From: an uncultured Oscillospiraceae bacterium
GTDB taxonomy: Bacteria; Bacillota; Clostridia; Oscillospirales; Oscillospiraceae
Direction: 5' to 3'
Length of the DNA stretch: 64,000 nt
Assembly (NCBI GenBank): GCA_910587345.1
Contig: CAJUKH010000054.1
Coordinates: 42,619-106,618 of the forward strand
In this document: positions 45,501 to 47,543 of the stretch, in pieces
How the letters are laid out: every line of letters begins with the position of its first letter
Position numbering within the stretch: position 1 is the stretch's first letter
Program-made: the position numbers and the translations under genes
Notes under the pieces: model-generated
The model's database searches: none
What the model saw: only the letters and a program-made list of their open reading frames with translations
What the model was told of the DNA's origin: nothing

Positions 45501-47474
45501 GAACCAAATCTCTGCAGCAGCGTAATCCGTATCACACACCACATCCAGAGTCACTTCACGTCCCTCCGGAATTCTGGAGGGATTGCCGCCCAAGGTTACC
45601 ACGCTGCCACTCATATCGCCGTCCAGTTTTACTTCCTCTTTTATACCTGTCAGGCTGGTAAGGTCTGCGCTGTAATCGTTATACCACAAAGCTGCCAAGT
45701 TGTTGGCGCTTCTGGGCCGGTCACTCATCACGCTTAACTCGGCATAATATGTATCCCGCTTCTCATAGGTCACAGTGACTTCCACATCACTGGGTGGCAT
45801 ATCAAAGGTAAACTCCCACTCCCAAGTATCATTTCCGATGGCCACTCCGGTCTTATCAATAGCACCAGCTGGCAAAGCTGTACCGCCAGAACGCCGCACC
45901 ACCGTCACCTGGGCATCATAATCCGGATGCGCCTTCACAAAAACCTTTACTGGCTCTCCCACTTTGATGTCCTTCACCGTATCGGCCCCTGCGGGCATAT
46001 CGGTGATCTTTCCGGGGATCACCGCACTTGCAGCCTCATCCCAGGCTGCCAACTCCGCCGTATTACCAACTACACCATCCGGATTGTCTATTTTCAGTGT
46101 AGCGTCAAATGCATCCTTATCTACGGTATCAAAATATACCGTAACCGTTACATTGTCCGAAGGCATTTCAAAGGTATAATCCGAATCCGAACCCGGAACC
46201 TGTTTCACCGTTGGTTTTGTGGTCATTCCATTATCCGGTGTCACGGTGATCGTAACACTGGTAACATCGCTGGCTTTATCAATGTGGAGATTCATGATAA
46301 CTCCACTGGACAGGTTATCCAATTCCCGTGTGCCATTCGCCGCCAAACCCAGGGTATCCACCGTTCGATAGCCGTCGCTCATGGTCACGATATTGCCCCG
46401 GTTATCATTTGCCGTCCGATCCTTTAGCAGGGTAGCCTTATACAGGGCAGGCGGTTCGTTTTTACCCGTGAAAATGTTAAGATCGCCCTCAAAATTGAAC
46501 ATTTCCTTCAGGTTGTGATTGGGTGTTCTGGTAGACTTCTCCCACGCACCAAATCCAGAGGGGGAATTGGCGTCACTGTACACCCCGGCACCATACTCGC
46601 CGCCGCCGATACTGAATAAAGACGCATCCCGGCTCAGGCGGAAACAGATATTCTGCTTGGAATCAATAGCCTTCAACTTGAAAGGCAGCATCATAATGTA
46701 CTTGGTCTCGCCGGCATTCGCACTGGTATCCGTGCTGGCGTCCGCAAAGCGGTTGGTCTTATTATTGCCCAGATCCGTGGTCTTTTCCAGAGACACATAA
46801 AGCATTTTCCAGTCGCTTTCCTTACCACTCCAGGCCGTCTCATCCCAAGTTTCTCCATAATCCTGCCAGGACATTTCTTTGGTATCCGGGTCCGTCTGGG
46901 GGGCCAATCCGGTAAGTGCCTGCTGAATAGTATAGTAATCACTATCCCACTGATTGACCGGATTGGGGTTAGCTGACAAATTTGCGGCAGTCAAAACATT
47001 CTTATAAGTAGTGTTTCCACCCAGTCTATTAACCGGCTCCACAAACTTTGTATTGTAGTAGAAGCCCAGTTCCAGGCTTTCCAGGCCCTTCCCTTCCTTC
47101 GCCAGCTCAAAAAGAGCCATCTTGTCAATACCGACGCCTACCCAAAACACAGTTCCCACTTCAGAGGTCTGGCTATACCGATCCCAAATGGCATAAGGCG
47201 ACCCGGCAGAGTTCTGATCTATGCTGTAATCCCGGTCTCCGGGCGCAGTAATCCCCTGACCGGTAAAGAGCGCGCTGTCATCGCCCAAGAAGTCAATAAA
47301 CAGTGTAGGCTTCAGGGGCGTCCCGGTCTCCGTGGACTCGTCAGCTTGGGACGAAGTATCCTGAGCGGCCTGCGCCACTCCGGAAAAACCTGAGCTGAAC
47401 ATGGACAGCGTTATGGCGAAGGCTAAAGTCAATGAGACCAGTCTGCGCATTTTGTCTTTTGTCCTTTTCACCAC
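18516..47474 (-). CDS. Giant secreted repeat protein with dockerin (9652 aa)
   Basis: The start is a GTG at 47474: GGGGAG lies 9 nt upstream, whereas the in-frame ATG at 47450 is poorly spaced. Residues 1-36 are a signal peptide. Residues about 45-340 form an N-terminal beta module (FWVGVG..LELGFYYN..MMLPFKL). From about 345 to 8820 the protein is a train of modules of about 90-130 aa ending in a strand pair such as Y-T-F-x-M-P-x-x-D-V-x-V-x-V-x-F. Each module resembles divergent InlB B-repeats. Twelve modules form a block of about 1340 aa that recurs five times. Five 'RPYDP' modules lie at about 2722, 3223, 3686, 8822 and 9004. The C-terminus has a TGILESY..LYP-type beta module, a two-loop dockerin (about 9330-9400), an acidic linker and 27 Gly-Pro-Glu triplets. 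No SLH, LPXTG or catalytic domain is seen, so attachment would be through a cohesin or other partner. It probably shares an mRNA with the SLH/dockerin gene 69 bp upstream. Confidence 0.92.
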   Translation of the reverse strand: MVKRTKDKMRRLVSLTLAFAITLSMFSSGFSGVAQAAQDTSSQADESTETGTPLKPTLFIDFLGDDSALFTGQGITAPGDRDYSIDQNSAGSPYAIWDRYSQTSEVGTVFWVGVGIDKMALFELAKEGKGLESLELGFYYNTKFVEPVNRLGGNTTYKNVLTAANLSANPNPVNQWDSDYYTIQQALTGLAPQTDPDTKEMSWQDYGETWDETAWSGKESDWKMLYVSLEKTTDLGNNKTNRFADASTDTSANAGETKYIMMLPFKLKAIDSKQNICFRLSRDASLFSIGGGEYGAGVYSDANSPSGFGAWEKSTRTPNHNLKEMFNFEGDLNIFTGKNEPPALYKATLLKDRTANDNRGNIVTMSDGYRTVDTLGLAANGTRELDNLSSGVIMNLHIDKASDVTSVTITVTPDNGMTTKPTVKQVPGSDSDYTFEMPSDNVTVTVYFDTVDKDAFDATLKIDNPDGVVGNTAELAAWDEAASAVIPGKITDMPAGADTVKDIKVGEPVKVFVKAHPDYDAQVTVVRRSGGTALPAGAIDKTGVAIGNDTWEWEFTFDMPPSDVEVTVTYEKRDTYYAELSVMSDRPRSANNLAALWYNDYSADLTSLTGIKEEVKLDGDMSGSVVTLGGNPSRIPEGREVTLDVVCDTDYAAAEIWFSNLDNPSAPRENLLLNLKPDGTTDEGFEKHTLSFPMPDYNVQVQVIFRKAGDYTLILELDDDGQSANMADVSGEDSSGTVNHTNMAATPQVDRIQVLSGKGITLENISYAPGYIISSIDYYSVDDNGKETFIYTDSAPNGGFTAGAIWTMPFYDLKMVVHFSNDSFRAVMVPSDPAGCVTYPTGETGWWKDGVGDYDYVDNSADELFEGRVEVAPGWYIASIVVIGDETGDAYPLLNNGGYGYNNGAGAGGSSGFPSVSFWLIQPSEDIHVYVELVEGVPPEEPPYSLTLKVKDPDQVSNNWAQIRALDGVAVPGHAAVRHGESDVLKPATTWQWVEIQVNTANGYQVEDVVTPDIYGIVPQWVNDTTLRVCQPAGPLQVTLVYSEKDQRGHEARLHINNTALGSASLTNRDTSQTVAGDGVSTPIWGGDHLTVSATPTGGYQTVVTVTTGGRTDTLTTPYTFTAVPDDADVYVTFVEDSIILTDKHALTLTAYGPDGVGVAGSAQVLSGGLLTSTSNQALSNGNGATALVGSNEQVCISMSANSGYELDHVEWIRNGAVMPQSISKTEFDFQMPDEDLEIRVYFKTESIKPRQYTANIVLRPPAGVPASAVGSAAFVKNGQYSTTADAGEKLNIRTNIANGYRISRVEVTPASLGITNNRTGDFGIQTVDFTMKDADCTVNIYLEEGWPSEVEFTATLYVKDPFYDAANPVNNQAELMDTTAPRDTRTTGPVDAGNAPKSIKAVAGDKLEVPITFTDPRYTIDAVITNALTGAKVPDNIWSYAKGKIKINMPIEDINIEVTFREKTEEDKRKVTLIYDDLDSDPAADPHGVATISTTLSDGTFQSTSTHRDPDKLYPLYKLENTVDITLKPDSDYTYAVTVLSGGMPLTPTLPVTDNGDGTYTTSFDIQDKDAEVHVVFRQKIPGEDWVTLNVTQTGANPPSYGSAELSNTRGGATGAVSSIGVKTSVSAQPGEALTVTATPGNGYAVDYVELVDANGNVDKRLLPDSIFGGVYTYNLNMPSDPNKGPATVNVVFCEGKTGLEAQLQVNNGGEPGNTAKFLTTSGGTWVNDRYIVDLSSPADQVLLELTTVPGYVAKITVYLDGDPVGQELKGKTSFFMPPKNVLVYVEFGPDPRTPYQITMNVSHAPGTAVDPNNSANLETTLNGVQGPGTDGMTLTGTSYATDPVKITIQRDKSKYRVEVKGTRTADGAPLSDLTVDDTDDNLYTFWMPSSDVIVDVVFRDIHDEPEGQEVWFHLVGDPTGAHSVTEQTFVAEETQRTNRTDQDNTFIKVKPNEFVYVSAQAEAGYYIKAVYAMFGNAMLPLNLNSDGYDEDGNLVQKDGTFRMQGGRVDVYVEMGDKNDKPDLLHYTAALTVEGPVSNPGSSQGAAGYATLEHTESDPTVKNPFDLRTIKVESNEPFDPVNHTFPVMPEDTLTATVVAKYGYKVSKVVVTPQGLSITPTSQYTNPNTGDTIYTYKMPAANIAVNVVLMRDPDVDFYKATLHLTDPAAAPINEGSITYDVDVADADLEFIYVPETQTVTVDVTAGVGYYVKHAYVEMGGSVVPLSVLSPTAWTSLQNLGYLETEEVKGQATFVMPAGDVDVHIIFADEEKDPPVGNHTAILTVHDPGETGASSVTMERSLDLLPKSVTAVSDGVPSGPLSVYGPDDTQGRGPETLTLTLTIADGYELDHIDVTGTPPTGTAVTAVQGSNENEYTITMPAYDVGVIVWLKEAEAKTFTATLHIVDTTSALRNKVTMQVQGDPGRNTTIDGGKITGLVGGEILETIIQTQDNSVKIAGVMVSESGASPVFITASALNTYLHTMNAVDTDIWVFLGDYHIATAVKDDPAGLPGNQILNIANLTNPALPNSSPLWTLAETADEIQVQAATEPGYFATVTADIIKADGSREAIASDRIYQDVNTGTITIQLLDKMPDDNVEITVHFTDKEPEPVESKVTLIVEGHDNETDNWATAVAKDGSVTLLANSASAPIQYQDENDAVPNGVVFDLTTNAVYVDPANYYYVESITIKVDGTLVNTTQDNPTEFTVPFSPAPSETVVTVKLAKGPRTARPYDGNQDPSSATAYPEFIDGYLIAKNLGSNQVEITVPNLYETATRTVLDARDVEYKLYVKVGAAYQLLVEGTDYSVVSGPTPYTHGAGNGEKFTISSLKPLSPLGEYFRTGGVIYITATDSITPKPESEYVEVLIDEDPVGDYTAWLHIVDSSSISGNAAEMQDQSTGRTVDNDWEYIDKLKGGELIRTEAYPQPKVEVSVVAHVDSTGDVILNEDPTDSDRYPKTMPTEDMVVTVHFTPDGTDPDHPRIYVAAVNKTGAVAVPGNDAEIENTDRPDLWNGKQDNSGIWTEAYHDNVVRLTVKTAPDYYANVTVINKTTGAEVIHVADGLGDGIPFNVDFDMPESDVQITVHFTTDEPDQDKEFQKLLLATVDTDGTPTVPTRNSATLTETGLDTSGSVSSGSKTITGIDDTQRVPDDQTLVRVGSDLGMMATVDTDYRVRKVVHTVYDADDVTALSELTYQSINQPNPATDPWWNGKMLLGGTNKVAVYFQKGPWMPRPYDPDHKLVTTTDAPATQEGYILSVPLERDNNGHYRIQITVPTLHDDVTDTLSNGDSTLAGYKLYWKNGLEQYIELETTGPNKSITVSNGVDVPGAYTVGATSYDGYRFDVTADSLGSQISYYMKHGGVIYITATDKTAADLGESDFTEVVLQPAYTATLHSAPGSATMEADTVPVRSVNTDGGTISGLITGKILTVKDIVPPTDNTVASVVVIGRDTNTTTTATETAPGSGIYTYTMLNEDVDVIVNYNPYPWPPITVTGNTTGDDGRPGNYVTVENLTVPSITPVPVSSYTTAYTGNQVRVNAYAEHGYYVIDYIVTTTDGVPVTVVKATNYLIISGVKNADIDVTVVYSKNPPEPKDLFLKTVGTDNVTGNKADLTAGTASASIDGRDTTESAGMVTPGTSMDLQTETASGYFVSRVQVESGGVFSDVLITGGTYSMPTMFLEETTVIVTYEKGTQTARPYDPDHSEQYNSPAYTHHGADDLSQTHTDGWILAEPTGANSFHIMVPTLHNTDGLQNAAQSESAYKFYYWDGVNAFQPFVVDTDIKVSGGAVVPGAYGTFDGYEFDVEVILDGSDQPTLWNGYTLQEYLSSGGSIFITATGSTPDAKESQKTEVVIPERKETFKVTMVMVGGDGIGHDPATTGWQPGYTYPTVSNPAFVTVKGQVDVLPGWSIASLWAENAAGGTGYPVTYSGNGFNNGKGGVVDISLIQQEEDMIVYVLLKEGPVPEYGFTLDVEDAAGNDNNWAQIISVDDAAVTRPKVTENGNAPDVTRDSLTNVEPGQWVLVEVHPGTGFVVDDVTVTPIGAGVAPIWVDDTHFKIYQPGEHPTVTVKFAPDDERNNKVTLHISSRDGATGTASVTNTTSGAPSISTDGVSTPVKAKDQLDILVMPNAYAQVTVVNGGESVTWTTANPQDAIAQMVSAMPGDVDVYVTFSSQPFTEPTLIVNATGPAGSGAADVVVEGTARGTVNAAPDGNSISTAVTRDGKVEITIRPADDYVPNVTFSDPALITPNWSKDSAGNQVLTFDMPDESVYVVNILFEEGPTPTRTVNVVSKLTDGSLADPATQGDAQFVDASGNRMGYSQVVQVGDHLEIRAVARGNYYVQDVQISVDGVTLTGTGNWVDRLIEFNMPNVDNVLVTVIFADSNDTRAILRVHDAGAPTPGNDYSALTNMVPEVVIRTSDVYAPDMDSVPAQAGDLLSLEIHGMDANTTADVVITDYAGTPLVANVDYYWGTSATGDPNTRYVVIPSMRVPVLYIDVTYRTWKPEDDLKATLKFAEGGLQLDSTTIRGAALTENINGQALQPLSRGDLVEVTITAPVDKEPILNILGDTTGAPTIYAPDPLRYTSDPTGATGGTYYTTFNMQEEDVTVEVRYEPIPPEDERFVKLTVVGDLGSGDAQLTDSRGNHTTIDPVPAQDWSVMSAKLGDTITITTNPATGYVVTGVTVTGESGSITMTPPTVPSLGNTYTFDMPSTMSPGATVDVVVTIEKAKEVQLDLRKNDPTGKAGNITWLEHTTGTANDWEVGNPAGQDVIGIGGLKGGDPVTVQVRVELDFQAEIYLNGILQTTLTTDGLYRFAMPNKDSVVEVKYIPDQTIYYNVTMDVVPDSLADDATYNAGNKASISVSSGAAGGPINGADASVTVRAAQYDQVTIKIDAQDGYYATLEFNPASAGSTSVLLTDGDTYVFSMIGESVEVKVVFHQGKPEGHRVIVHLLDADGNPIDNTSYPGAYGDATALAALAENFAQWTDGITTQKTDVTNGVMIIDNIPFMDTVSVGARATERDELAFIKQTYVMFGNEVLYPVTPTGYTDTVDTGNAAHPYLLKERHFDFMMQNGDVDVYIVLDKIENAFDEPRYTAVLTVEDADTAGAQGAAGHATLTQSEGPKTIDVASNEPFDPDVHTLTVKPTVETLELTVVANPGYYLDTASISPPELGVTVTEKSRTVGATGETTYVFELVTMPEANLGFHVVLRKGYKATMVMTNGTGVGYDGTVTGWNEAGSSLKFPTTTHDEKEAFTGQVDVLSGWSIASIHVLGEATGTDYTALMTYSGNGFNAGLGGIVTLNILSQPAENILVYIELVKGVPPDKYTLTLTVDDDGNSGDGNYATITNVDTTTVTRPHVTEGGTGGTVTSDTIYDLAKDEWVYIYAEPASGYVVADADISGGMAVTKSWESVPGSKAKVLKVKQPGGNITVNVKFVPDGERNQKVTLYITDRGTSGGTAEVTNQTVTPNTKITEDKKSMPIQTDDDLGVHVVPTAYAMVTMVTGDTKVTKTTANPGDTIDDMFKALPGDAEVYVVFSDEPIDHLLTLNATGPTSSGAADLTVQSTYVTTVNAAPAPTPGTYTTMVRDNDHVEITVKPQMGYTALVTFSDPGLSYSVTAGIGNEEIYTFPMPSDIMHLIVDVEFIESPWRTINVVPLLLGTTVPTDPLTQGDAQFVNPAAVPTGYSYSIMAKVGAPLQIDAIARTGYIIARVNADPGISYTYSGSLVKDTVHLNMPNIDNGTVYVYFKESDPDVGEVTLTVIDDNAKDPANDHAQLTDLNGTAPGNQTRDLYTLVAGGSDSHTIVTRDTHQLRVDVWGIDTDTQAVAVIKDTSGTALTAGTDYRWVKDATGTYILVDMRAPIMDIEITFKPWDEEGLKATLKYDESEGTVKIDSTTVRGMTLTATGNGGVLEPLYTTDRVDVTITAPAGKIPVLNVLGDSTYAPHPFTPNPMVETSNVYTTSFTMQDEDVTVDVRFEDEPGPDERYVTLTVRGPAGSGDAEMSDSNAVPTTTGAVSVGNWSQIKSKLGDTVTITVNPSTGYAVAFPNGVEVDGGVIPVTQTGPHTYTFDIPATLAPKAQVNAVVIFEEAKENLRVDLVETDPAPVPSGNIAWLESAFGTPDRTESANPTGKQTIGIGGLAPANLVVVHVEVQPDYKAEISVIGEGLKATLTVDGTYDLYMPNADTTVYVEFIPDPVRYYDITLDVIPGTGGADYDPGNRANIHTDYSGTTAFINGDDDPVVVQGARDDLVTVVVQPQSGYYAKVTFSPDSVKTTYIALSDGVTHTFRVPAEDAKVTVEFIKGNPPADHKVILHLLDESRTEIDLNTLSAAELAELAVNFAEWVEATPAVKTDVTTKTMEIPVAFGETVHVHAQGTGHAAYNYVIEAYAKYMGSVLYPVAGSESRNTTVDSGRTVTTDYDFNFLMQQDDDVHVYIVLGDDTFKRTVTLTVTDLSGGTVGEAGYAEITQVTKPIKAESNDTYRPADHSTPVEPGNTFLVSVTVKPGYSIENAVITPPEVKLNLLEDYTTPNGDGSTTYVFEAVTMPDASIGVNIVLKKGYKATMELRTLDGSNNEIIANSYVDTMADTAWQPEQSRVVFHNDGDQFMGQVSVQPGYYISSIIVTNEAGTNMYSLDSWTGDGYNNGAGAGGASGFAPVTVSLTQPAEDIVVLITLREGPPPIPQPKLLRLVVEDNDNPGTADNWVQLRSVTDGTVYEPNPGVKKGDAPYETWVVPNKQIEILTHADTGYHVKDIVIMPAGTGAAISPTGADTAVFTMPGSDITVKVIFEAGDPVEREVRLEIIDPDGVKDSVELTNTHNVSGTAFNPDWVATDHGDVLKAHTGDVFTTLATVLAAYPEYKAHIVAVDADGALPWEKDARTGLDIEGQFVMPMDNVTVTVEFSKDDGNFLVLTAVGPGGVGDAGKASITEPADKAGTALSNGSNVKRIIPDGEKVTIVAVPEAGYSVKGITTTSGASVSWNYVTVPAGSPANSVAISFKMPNENVGVTVEFQEGDPPEFTANIILHDNTTQGDAKFDANNQYSITAPAGTDIGAWVYANTGYYIVDIEFDPDTPYQYNGSFTNGDLDFVMQNYNVNIHVYFDDDPRLKATLKVFDYAGYDPTRTDNHHASMEDTATGDTTVDTYHLGKEEIRAEENDVVKITVSDPRPGFTVTVDVTAGGTPITTKLNPDGTYEFDMPALPTTVTVTYKQGEPDDLWAELEYDVTEGSATISATIGGTTVTKGHRTTDGKLEPLHAGDVVTIGNFAPDATRYHGGADAIIIVTDAATGAPIYNAIITGVTTADTCTFAMQPDQNALVEVHFEESLPPDYYWATLVVGGVAGSADLAGSMGSISATANGTAVIGEAVGKTMTLDVKPDAKYAPYLVEVRKVSDNTVVPFDTFAAGTYTFTMPDDNVTVTVLYEKMRDDLTARVRVLDDGGDPIGNTALLRHEADPQPGVALLTGLKWNDYIALDITVAPGYRAEIVTKTPDGLVILNPNLSTVNSDQTMTFYMPTNRDHVVIEVRFEKKDMYDITLDVVPGSGDSTYDPNNKASISVASGDSAGPINGDDAPVIVKGMQNELTTVTVQAQPGYYAKVTFNPANVELTHVIMPDGMTHTFSVPGENVNVTVEFLQGPPPAEHNVILHLLDESRTEIDLSVLSATDLNELAVNFAEWVGAVPAAVKTDVANQIMSIPVPQGETVKVHAEGTGHDIYNYVIEAYAKYMGSVLYPVTGSENRNTVALDNGRTVTTDYDFNFIMQQDDDVHVYIVLGDDTFKRTVTLTVEDISGGIVGEAGYAEITQVPKPIKAESNDKPYRPADHSTPVEPGNTFLVSVTVKPGYMIENAVIAPPDVSLSLIEDHTTPNADGTTTYFYELVTMPDASIGVNIVIKKGYKATMVMVNDSPAGTPVGYDDTTTGWQETAGGLKFPTTTHEEKEAFTGQVEVLPGWYIASVRIEGEKTLNNYDALRIFTDGYNNGAGGLAHIDILGQPSEDIKVYITLVKGPPSPDEKYGLTLTVEDDGNSGDGNYATIIGTGDKDTMTDPLTRPRVTEGGSGSTVTSDTVNPVPLGDWVYIHAEAIPGYVIDDAYTDPTSLGTYMEWVDSNTLKVRQPGGTPTVNVKFIPEDRTHIATLYITNPAGGTASVNNMNTVDPAITTNGSSTLIQTGDVLNVKVTPTHYATVTVVMGGSSQTMNITNPVMMDDYINVLPGDAEVYVTFSDQPIEDPLLILNVKGEAGSGSADLTVDSTFISNVTANTPSANSYTTSVVKGDQVEITVKPATGYIATVTFSDRSGTYAPVLNGDGSSTYTFPMPDLTSLIVDVEFTEGEPVRRSINVVPLLRMPDGSIVPVDTTIHGDAQFVVPGGYAYTVVGPVGQKEQIEANALPGYRIKSVEADPGILYTPLSAPATSATVDVNIPNFDNGTVYVYFEKDDVIRYNITLDVVPDKLNDPNYPNDDPYNEDNEARIHTDFSDWTEYINGADAPVTVLGEVNDVVTIEVKAPHPGYYTRVTYTSDTDSVVRNLTSDPKNDNIYTFSTPNGNVLVKVEFIPDDVPKPEHKLTLHLVDPNYDPIDTTAAPYDMLIAELQKNIVSWTAGSLKIDATNNPVFDTTVPMDEIVMVEARATYDGTNRIDYIKEAYAILATGYADAAETKPIYGAMLAPTTGYTDTFDPAGPGGARITRDFTFKMQDADVDVFIVLDQEEAPPEPEFTAALVVEDEMSPTANTGLAGAATLTREDASQSVAIKSNEMTNAPGTPNTVGMTVSEKFTVNVTANPGYVLDRITITDLALNIKAVQVSETTNTDGSIDYVYTIEVPANAANPVDIDRDILVTVYLLGLKTGRPYDPYHSEVYNTPDYAHYSDEDLSETHQEGWLLGERAAGVTQKGEVQITIPTLYEFDPDLGGYNLTNADDCEFKFYYYDEDDTVEPYKLLELGKDYELSDPFDKDEYYTGSGLLGSQFIFREVIGGKLTDLGGLDAGLVDGNDKKWTLWVTASDLTVRDPARGESDMTELVITPAEEGLRPYDPERVNDPADADPDYEDHWIRAENRGDYLIVTVPTLADQDDKLFSVRYDEEVRHIFNFFWKDPANPTGDPVPLADIIELVHPDPDDTTGMPYERDIYTAVVDENGDNFYGARFILKVKDLEDADPNYALAQELKTIMDNEGTGSKLDNWLYITVTEMTPNDAGDFEAPDQKPVYVDFEVPQYYTLTGILESYAPQHTAVISLYPVMEQEADDTATWDDFIMDANNYADEADLTFELTQETGTGLWQSEFAFKSSELMGDDRQGVTYKLVIEKPGHVTFTWLGLELSPDTLDPEDADQLTFTVAAIDENGMVVQDKDTKGVIALFGGDINGDGYVRMEDYTILGRFISGSAKWSSTTDETSDKWARSTRNPETLAHAADLNGDGRIDASDVAVWNSGRNYNMNDTDYAKVYLRTVDTESGLVLTAELQEELLTEGVLGENGERLPGEQPMPPENPEGTEKPETPEESEAPDISETPEGPEEPEIPEGPEEPEESEIPGGPEGPEGPEGPEGPEGPEGPEGPEGPEGPEGPEGPEGPEGPEGPEGPEGPEGPEGPEGPEGPEGPEGPEGPEGPEGPEGPIDPTEPETPKDTEESEDPTLPESPDEAEDTGKVEAPSKSEEVPDSEEKATGLEANQEIRENPTSSIE
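18721..18963 (-). repeat. 27 uninterrupted Gly-Pro-Glu triplets (collagen-like, 9-bp unit)
   Basis: The DNA repeats a 9-bp unit, GGACCAGAA or GGACCGGAA on the coding strand, varying almost only at the third base of the Pro codon. It encodes 27 consecutive Gly-Pro-Glu triplets (about residues 9504-9584), a Gly-X-Y collagen-like pattern within the C-terminal acidic linker. Such short-unit tracts are prone to length change by slippage, and 9-bp units keep the frame. Confidence 0.95.
19210..19920 (-). other. Beta module plus type I-like dockerin of the 9652-aa protein
   Basis: A module beginning LTGILESYAPQHTAVISLYP and ending with a GVTYKLVIEKPGHVTFTW-like strand precedes two calcium loops, GGDINGDGYVRMEDYTIL (near 19475) and ADLNGDGRIDASDVAVW (near 19325). 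A 35-45 aa linker separates the loops. Both loops keep D-x-N-x-D-G-x-(I/V)-x-x-x-D. This module/dockerin pairing is common in gut Clostridia. Dockerins bind cohesin domains; none is recognisable in this window. Confidence 0.9.
19920..20465 (-). repeat. RPYDP module 5 (C-terminal-most)
   Basis: The module starts LRPYDPERVNDPAD, continues with a WIRAEN..LIVTVPTL stretch and a NFFWKD segment, and closes with WLYITVTEMTPND. It is the most divergent copy (about residues 9004-9186) and lies between module 4 and the dockerin-bearing C-terminus. Confidence 0.7.
20475..21010 (-). repeat. RPYDP module 4
   Basis: The module starts GRPYDPYHSEVYNTPDYAHY, then EGWLLGE, ITIPTLYEFD, CEFKFYYYDED and TLWVTASDLT, ending in DMTELVI. 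It begins where block E ends (about residues 8822-9001). It is strikingly like module 3 some 15 kb away. Confidence 0.8.
21010..23843 (-). repeat. Super-repeat block E (shortened copy)
   Basis: It opens with YKATMVMVNDS and keeps modules equivalent to 1-5 and 10-12 of the 12-module block (LTLTVEDDGNSG, ATLYITNPAGG, LILNVKGEAGSG, SINVVPLL, then ITLDVVPDK, LTLHLVDPN, AALVVEDEM). Modules 6-9 are absent, which suggests an internal deletion. About residues 7878-8822. Confidence 0.8.
23844..27836 (-). repeat. Super-repeat block D (12 modules)
   Basis: It opens with YKATMELRTLDG and carries twelve modules in canonical order, ending with TVTLTVEDISGG. It is 3993 bp (1331 aa) long. Modules 10-12 are close to those of block C, at DNA level too. 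Module 1 instead resembles that of block A (NNGAGAGG-type). Confidence 0.85.
27837..31868 (-). repeat. Super-repeat block C (12 modules)
   Basis: It opens with YKATMVMTNGTG and carries twelve modules, ending with TVTLTVTDLSGG. It is 4032 bp (1344 aa) long. Its first modules closely resemble those of block E (KFPTTTH..KEAFTGQV), whereas its last modules resemble block D. Confidence 0.85.
31869..35921 (-). repeat. Super-repeat block B (12 modules)
   Basis: It opens with FKVTMVMVGGDG and runs through modules such as FTLDVEDAAGND, VTLHISSRDGA, LIVNATGPAGSG, RTVNVVSKL, AILRVHDAG, LKATLKFAEGG, VKLTVVGDLGSG, VQLDLRKNDPTG, YNVTMDVVPDS, VIVHLLDADGN and TAVLTVEDADT. It is 4053 bp (1351 aa) long. It follows RPYDP module 3 directly. 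Confidence 0.85.
35940..36420 (-). repeat. RPYDP module 3
   Basis: The module starts ARPYDPDHSEQYNSPAYTHH, then DGWILAE, IMVPTLHN, YKFYYWDG, GYEFDVEV and GGSIFITATGS, ending in KTEVVI. It immediately precedes block B (about residues 3686-3846). Confidence 0.8.
37330..37806 (-). repeat. RPYDP module 2
   Basis: The module starts PRPYDPDHKLVTT, then EGYILSV, IQITVPTLHDD, YKLYWKNG, GYRFDVTADS and GGVIYITATDK, ending in DFTEVVL (about residues 3223-3382). Confidence 0.8.
38887..39310 (-). repeat. RPYDP module 1
   Basis: The module starts ARPYDGNQDPSS, then DGYLIAK, VEITVPNLYE, EYKLYVKVG, GEKFTISS and GGVIYITATDS, ending in EYVEVLI (about residues 2722-2863). Confidence 0.75.
41007..45005 (-). 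repeat. Super-repeat block A (12 modules, separated copy)
   Basis: It opens with FRAVMVPSDPAG and carries modules matching the order of the other blocks: LTLKVKDPDQ, ARLHINNTA, LTLTAYGPDGVG, TANIVLRPPAG, TATLYVKDPF, VTLIYDDLD, VTLNVTQTG, AQLQVNNGG, ITMNVSHAPG, VWFHLVGDPTG and AALTVEGPV. Its length of about 3999 bp (1333 aa) matches the others. About 5.1 kb of other modules separates it from block B. Confidence 0.75.
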
Positions 47475-47489
47475 GGTGAAACACTCCCC
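47472..47489 (-). promoter_or_regulatory. Shine-Dalgarno and GTG start of the 9652-aa gene
   Basis: GGGGAG (47489-47484) lies 9 nt before GTG at 47474, with a second GTG directly behind it. The 69-bp gap to the upstream stop shows no promoter-like pair, which supports a shared mRNA with the upstream gene. Confidence 0.65.
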
Positions 47490-47543
47490 TTCGCCCGCCC
47501 CGCGAGCATGAGAAACTGCTTGGAAACAAGTTGCTTCCTATAT